From OMSK01 sp902492995 (lineage in GTDB: Bacteria; Bacillota_I; Bacilli_A; RF39; UBA660): DNA of 8,329 nucleotides. The DNA lies in contig CABUNR010000038.1 in assembly GCA_902492995.1 (NCBI GenBank), forward strand, positions 1-8,329. The letters run 5' to 3'. Positions 5,555-8,329 of this stretch are shown piece by piece. Positions within the stretch are counted from its first letter, which is position 1. Each line of letters opens with the position of its first letter. The position numbers and the translations under genes were made by a program. The notes beneath the pieces were generated by a model. That model searched no databases. It saw only the letters and a list, made by a program, of their open reading frames with translations, and was not told where the DNA came from.

Positions 5555-6221
5555 AATTTATAAAACTAGAAATATCAGTTTGAACATCATTAATCATAAA
5601 TATATAATTTTTATTTAAATATTTAGCAACTTTATATGGAATAGTAATTGCTTTAGGCCAATTTTTTAAAATATTAATATCAAAGTTATCAATAGTTTTA
5701 TAATAAACTATAAGATTATCATCTGTAATATTTATATCTACACTTCTAATTTTTTGAATTTCTTTATTTATAGTATCTTGAATACTAGAATTTATAGTTC
5801 TATCATAAGTTACATCTAATTTATCTGCTAAAACTAAACTTAAACCTACTAATGATCTAATATCATTTCCTTTTGAATGATCCATAATAGCTTGTCTTAA
5901 AATTTCTTCTTCACTTTCTGTTATATCATTTTTATCAAGAAATTTAGTAAACATTTTACTACTTTCTATAGCATGATCAACTTTATCACCCTTAGATAAA
6001 CCAATATCATGTAAAAGAGCAGCAGTCATTCCTAATTCTATCACTCTATAATCAGCATTTAAATCAATTAAAATTTTATTAACATATGAAGATACACGTT
6101 TATAATGTCCTAATCCATGTTCCCAGTCCCATTTACCATCTGTTATAAATTTAATTTTTTCTATTTCTTTTACAGTATTTAAATATTCTTCATTATTTAA
6201 TAATTTATCATATAAACTCAT
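5553..6221 (-). CDS. HD-domain phosphohydrolase
   Basis: HD-superfamily enzymes are metal-dependent phosphohydrolases acting on nucleotides or related phosphoesters. Motifs in order are the His of HGLGHYKRV (H35/H39), the defining HD pair in LLHDIG (H71, D72), His83 in DHAIESS, the pair D114/H115 in IMDHSKG, and Asp133 in LADKLD. These cover a full set of metal ligands in a domain from about residue 30 to 140. The remaining 80 residues show no recognisable domain. The substrate cannot be deduced. The ATG at 6221 has AAAGGAG about 8 bases upstream, and that site overlaps the stop codon of the preceding DUF1292-like gene, so the two are almost certainly co-transcribed and perhaps translationally linked. 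It is the last gene of the unit, followed by a hairpin. Confidence 0.93.
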   Translation of the reverse strand: MSLYDKLLNNEEYLNTVKEIEKIKFITDGKWDWEHGLGHYKRVSSYVNKILIDLNADYRVIELGMTAALLHDIGLSKGDKVDHAIESSKMFTKFLDKNDITESEEEILRQAIMDHSKGNDIRSLVGLSLVLADKLDVTYDRTINSSIQDTINKEIQKIRSVDINITDDNLIVYYKTIDNFDINILKNWPKAITIPYKVAKYLNKNYIFMINDVQTDISSFIN

Positions 6222-6233
6222 ATATTTTCTCCT

Positions 6234-6443
6234 TTAATTTAATAGTGTTCTATCAAGTAAATTATATATAATATCCCACTCTTCTTTTGTTTCAGGGTTA
6301 CCTATAAATTTTAAGGTGTCTGGATTATAAATTGATGCATAAATTCTCATCTTACCATAATTATCAATTGAATTATCAGTATAAACAACATAATTTTTTT
6401 CATTCATCTCATTTTTAAAAGTTAAAATAACGTTGAACTCCAT
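6234..6443 (-). CDS. DUF1292-like small protein, N-terminally truncated reading
   Basis: The 69 residues include MEFNVILTFKNE, then NYVVYTDNS (about 17-25), KMRIYASIYNP (31-41) and ETKEEWDIIYNLLDR (51-65). This is the layout of DUF1292 family proteins, small all-beta-plus-helix proteins of unknown function common in Firmicutes. The ATG at 6443 has only a poor ribosome site (GATGG). In frame upstream, separated by a TAA, the codons read TKDGKK and before that MDRMSNKKIYT. The latter starts at an ATG with an excellent AAAGGAG and overlaps the previous gene's stop. The full gene was therefore probably 87 residues (6234-6497), and this fragment is what remains readable after a nonsense codon. It is followed after 12 bases by the HD gene. 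The family call is from memory of its pattern. Confidence 0.68.
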   Translation of the reverse strand: MEFNVILTFKNEMNEKNYVVYTDNSIDNYGKMRIYASIYNPDTLKFIGNPETKEEWDIIYNLLDRTLLN

Positions 6444-6461
6444 TTTTTTACCATCTTTTGT

Positions 6462-6497
6462 TTACGTATAAATTTTTTTATTACTCATTCTATCCAT
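6462..6497 (-). pseudogene. Severed N-terminus of the DUF1292-like gene (11 codons)
   Basis: ATG at 6497 opens MDRMSNKKIYT and stops at TAA (6464-6462). It has the best ribosome site of the pair (AAAGGAG about 8 bases upstream) and shares one base with the stop of the coiled-coil gene (TAATG). The same frame continues after the stop directly into the 69-residue ORF, so it looks like the true start of that gene, cut by a single nonsense codon. A short translated leader with reinitiation downstream is the alternative. Confidence 0.55.
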
Positions 6498-7006
6498 TAT
6501 TTTAACTCCTTTCTTTTTTCATTTAAAGAAGAAATTTGTAATCCATTTTTTACATCTTCAATATTTCTTAACATTTCAACTTGAAGGGCCAATACCTTAT
6601 TTTTATAAGTTTCAATCATTTCTTTTAATTCAGATTCTGTATTTTTTGTTTTTTCTTCTCTATCTTTTAGTTGATCTTCAATCATTAATAATCTTTTTTC
6701 TTTTTCTTCTATTTCTTTATCTAAATTAGATAATTTATCCATTTTTTCTTTTTCTTCTTTTGTAATTCCAATTTTTTCATCTAATTTTAAAACTTTTTTT
6801 CCATTTACTGATTGTAATGATAATGAAATAACATAATTATGAAAATCTTCAGAAAAGAATTGAGACATAAAATCTGCTTTTTTTGTAATTTTTCTAATAA
6901 AGTTATGTCTATCTTTTATATCATCAAAAAAAGAGACAAATGTATCTAAATTTATCGAAAAGCCTATATTATTAGGTATTTCTAAAGAATTAAGAACTTC
7001 ATCCAT
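6497..7006 (-). CDS. 169-residue protein with C-terminal coiled coil
   Basis: No family is recognised. The N-terminal part (1-75) begins MDEVLNSLEIPNNIGFSINL and contains a short domain with DTFVSFFDDIKDRHNF and ADFMSQFFSEDFHNY. The second half (about 80-165) is a long, strongly charged heptad-like helix with EKEKMDKLSNLDKEIEEKEK, so a coiled coil and probably oligomerisation. There is no signal peptide or membrane segment. The ATG at 7006 has AGGAGGG only about 5 bases upstream. Its TAA stop overlaps by one base the ATG of the DUF1292-like reading, typical of translational coupling. It heads the unit with the DUF1292-like protein and the HD phosphohydrolase. It may scaffold a partner, but no function can be assigned. 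Confidence 0.85.
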   Translation of the reverse strand: MDEVLNSLEIPNNIGFSINLDTFVSFFDDIKDRHNFIRKITKKADFMSQFFSEDFHNYVISLSLQSVNGKKVLKLDEKIGITKEEKEKMDKLSNLDKEIEEKEKRLLMIEDQLKDREEKTKNTESELKEMIETYKNKVLALQVEMLRNIEDVKNGLQISSLNEKRKELK

Positions 7007-7080
7007 AATACCCTCCTACCTTATAATATTTTAACATAAATTTTAGTTTTAATATATAATTTAATAAAATTTTTTGTAAA

Positions 7081-7108
7081 TTAAAAACTAACTATTTCTA
7101 GTTAGTTT
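7081..7108 (-). terminator. Intrinsic terminator of the transglutaminase-like gene
   Basis: Perfect 10-base arms AAACTAACTA (7085-7094) and TAGTTAGTTT (7099-7108) enclose a loop that reads GAAA on the transcript, a stable GNRA-type tetraloop. The 3' arm runs into a T run and AATTT. It lies 12 bases after the stop of the 360-residue gene and before the coiled-coil gene, so it separates two transcription units. Confidence 0.8.
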
Positions 7109-7120
7109 CTACCTTTTAAA

Positions 7121-8203
7121 TTATCTTCTAATATTTAATACCTTATTTGAAATATCATCATATAATTCACTATTATAAGCATAAAATTGTTCAAATATAT
7201 CCATATTATCTTTACATTTATCTAAAGTTTTTTCAATAAACGCTTGTTCTTCTAAAGTAGAAATACTTGGATTAAATATTTTTTTTCTCATTTCAAAGTA
7301 TGTTTTTGAATTACCCAATAGTATAGAAGGAATTAAACGAGTTGAAACATTATTACCATTTTCATCACATAATATTTTTTTAAATTTATCCATTCTATAA
7401 ATCATCTCTCTAGTTGGATCTAAAAAATAACTTTTTTCATCTTTTAAAGCAAAAGATATAGCATGATTTCCAAATATTTTTTCTAGTACAGTTGCATCAT
7501 TAGTCGATGGTAAAAACTCGATGTTTTTGATATTAGCATTATAAAATTCTTCTATTATTTGTTTAAATCTTTCATAATCTTGTTCTTTTTTTGTATTTTC
7601 CCTAGCCCAATTAATTAATTCTTCTTTTGTATATTTTTGTTCATCTATAATATTTAGATGCATATTATATTCCTTTGCATATACTCCAATTGATTCCGAT
7701 TTAATTCCAGATGCATTTAAAATATCAGTAAGCATACCAGATACATGTCTACAAACGCCTTTTCCTGTAATAACTTCTACACCAAGCAAATTTTTAAGAT
7801 TTCTTGTTTGCTCATCAGAAAAATCAAAAACCTTATCTTTAGATAAATAACCTTTAGAGAGCAAATAATTAAACATTGTATATATTTCTACGGGATTATT
7901 TAAATCAAAAATTTTATTTAAATTATTATAATTATTTAAAAACTCATTATATAACTGTTTAATTTGTTTAATATCTTTTGTATTTTGCTTTCCACTTGGT
8001 ATTGATAATCTAATATAAGTTGATAATAAAATAATATTAACAACACCAATTGAATCAGTTATAGGGTACTGAGGTATTAAATTGTTTGCTATACTAAACC
8101 CAAGAAAAGATAAGCTAGAAGATAAACCCAAAAATTGTTGTAATTTCATATAAGTATTATAATCAACTGTTTCACATAATTTTTCAAATTTGCTATTCTT
8201 CAC
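7121..8203 (-). CDS. Transglutaminase-like (papain-fold) protein, probably membrane-anchored
   Basis: The transglutaminase-like core shows a Cys-His-Asp triad in the usual contexts. GKGVCRHVSGMLTDILNASG gives Cys151, GNHAISFAL gives His247, and SYFLDPT gives Asp262. Proteins of this fold act as cysteine proteases, amidases or protein cross-linking enzymes; the substrate here is unknown. Two moderately hydrophobic segments (about 21-43 and 49-68) could form a membrane hairpin at the N-terminus. About 95 residues separate Cys from His, longer than in compact members, with a charged helical insert (about 188-240). A further 95 residues or so follow the triad without recognisable motifs. The start is GTG at 8203 with AAGGGGGG about 8 bases upstream. 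It has its own near-consensus promoter and terminator, so it appears monocistronic. The fold call is strong and the activity unproven. Confidence 0.85.
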   Translation of the reverse strand: MKNSKFEKLCETVDYNTYMKLQQFLGLSSSLSFLGFSIANNLIPQYPITDSIGVVNIILLSTYIRLSIPSGKQNTKDIKQIKQLYNEFLNNYNNLNKIFDLNNPVEIYTMFNYLLSKGYLSKDKVFDFSDEQTRNLKNLLGVEVITGKGVCRHVSGMLTDILNASGIKSESIGVYAKEYNMHLNIIDEQKYTKEELINWARENTKKEQDYERFKQIIEEFYNANIKNIEFLPSTNDATVLEKIFGNHAISFALKDEKSYFLDPTREMIYRMDKFKKILCDENGNNVSTRLIPSILLGNSKTYFEMRKKIFNPSISTLEEQAFIEKTLDKCKDNMDIFEQFYAYNSELYDDISNKVLNIRR

Positions 8204-8231
8204 AATAAATTCCCCCCTTTGTTGACTAACT

Positions 8232-8259
8232 ATTATACATATTTTTTAAAAAAAGTCAA
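8232..8259 (-). promoter_or_regulatory. Strong promoter of the transglutaminase-like gene
   Basis: On the minus strand TTGACT (8259-8254) is followed after 16 bases by TATAAT (8237-8232), with TG directly before the -10; 5/6 and 6/6 matches. The predicted start is near 8225. TTGACT of the -35 recurs in inverted orientation as AGTCAA at 8227-8222 around the predicted start, so both ends of the promoter carry the same half-site, a possible operator. Confidence 0.75.
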
Positions 8260-8329
8260 ATAAAACTACCTATTGATAGTGTAAAATGGTTTGGGGAAGA
8301 AGTATACAAAAAGGAAGACCCTTGATAAA
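8260..8329. other. Right-edge segment of distinct composition
   Basis: From about 8265 onward the sequence has clearly more G and C than the rest of the window. On the plus strand one frame reads IDSVKWFGEEVYKKEDP up to a TGA at 8323-8325, without a visible start. GTGTAAAA (8279-8286) resembles motifs I associate with ends of IS256-type elements, but this is a weak memory-based hint. It may be the edge of a mobile element or of an unrelated intergenic block that continues beyond the window. Confidence 0.25.

Noticed and set aside
1..8329. Mycoplasma-type genetic code (TGA read as Trp), suggested by extreme AT content and absence of TGA stops.
   Set aside because: The conserved Trp residues checked in Der, the HD protein and the M15 peptidase are all TGG, so nothing requires a changed code; avoiding TGA stops is common in AT-rich genomes.

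Overview
This window comes from a very AT-rich, low-GC bacterium, most likely a Bacillota lineage (Bacilli or Mollicutes-like gut Firmicutes). The evidence is strong Shine-Dalgarno sequences, TTGACA/TATAAT-type promoters, Der and YsxC GTPases of Firmicutes type, and composition that by eye is only about a quarter G+C. Every supported gene lies on the minus strand, so transcription runs from right to left. The conserved Trp positions I checked (in Der, the HD protein and the M15 peptidase) are coded TGG, so the standard bacterial code fits. Recognised stops are all TAA or TAG. No rRNA, tRNA, CRISPR array or complete mobile element was seen.

Left region (1-3466), housekeeping-like. In transcription order: a degenerate response-regulator receiver (2972-3466), the ribosome-assembly GTPase YsxC/EngB (2330-2911), an acidic protein of unknown function (1816-2289) and the double GTPase Der/EngA (444-1766). 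Der is closed by a clear intrinsic terminator that overlaps its stop codon. A 57-residue protein of unknown function (79-252) follows under its own likely promoter.

Middle region (3501-5447), accessory. A promoter near 5472-5499 probably drives two unrecognised proteins (4866-5447, 4395-4820) and an M15C-type D-Ala-D-Ala carboxypeptidase-like zinc peptidase (3789-4352). A tiny charged ORF (3548-3652) follows and looks interrupted by a frameshift in an A6 run. The M15 gene carries an exact 9-bp tandem duplication between two presumed zinc ligands.

Right region (5553-8329). One probable operon holds a coiled-coil protein (6497-7006), a DUF1292-like protein whose N-terminal part is cut off by an in-frame TAA (6234-6497), and an HD-domain phosphohydrolase (5553-6221) with a hairpin after it. 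Upstream of it is a stand-alone, probably membrane-anchored transglutaminase-like protein (7121-8203), with a near-consensus promoter and a clean terminator. The last 65 bases or so are visibly richer in G+C and may be the edge of a different element.

No defence or secretion system can be named. The most interesting signals are three small lesions in accessory genes (tandem duplication, nonsense codon, homopolymer frameshift), a receiver domain lacking its phospho-acceptor aspartate, and a transglutaminase-like protein with a large insert.
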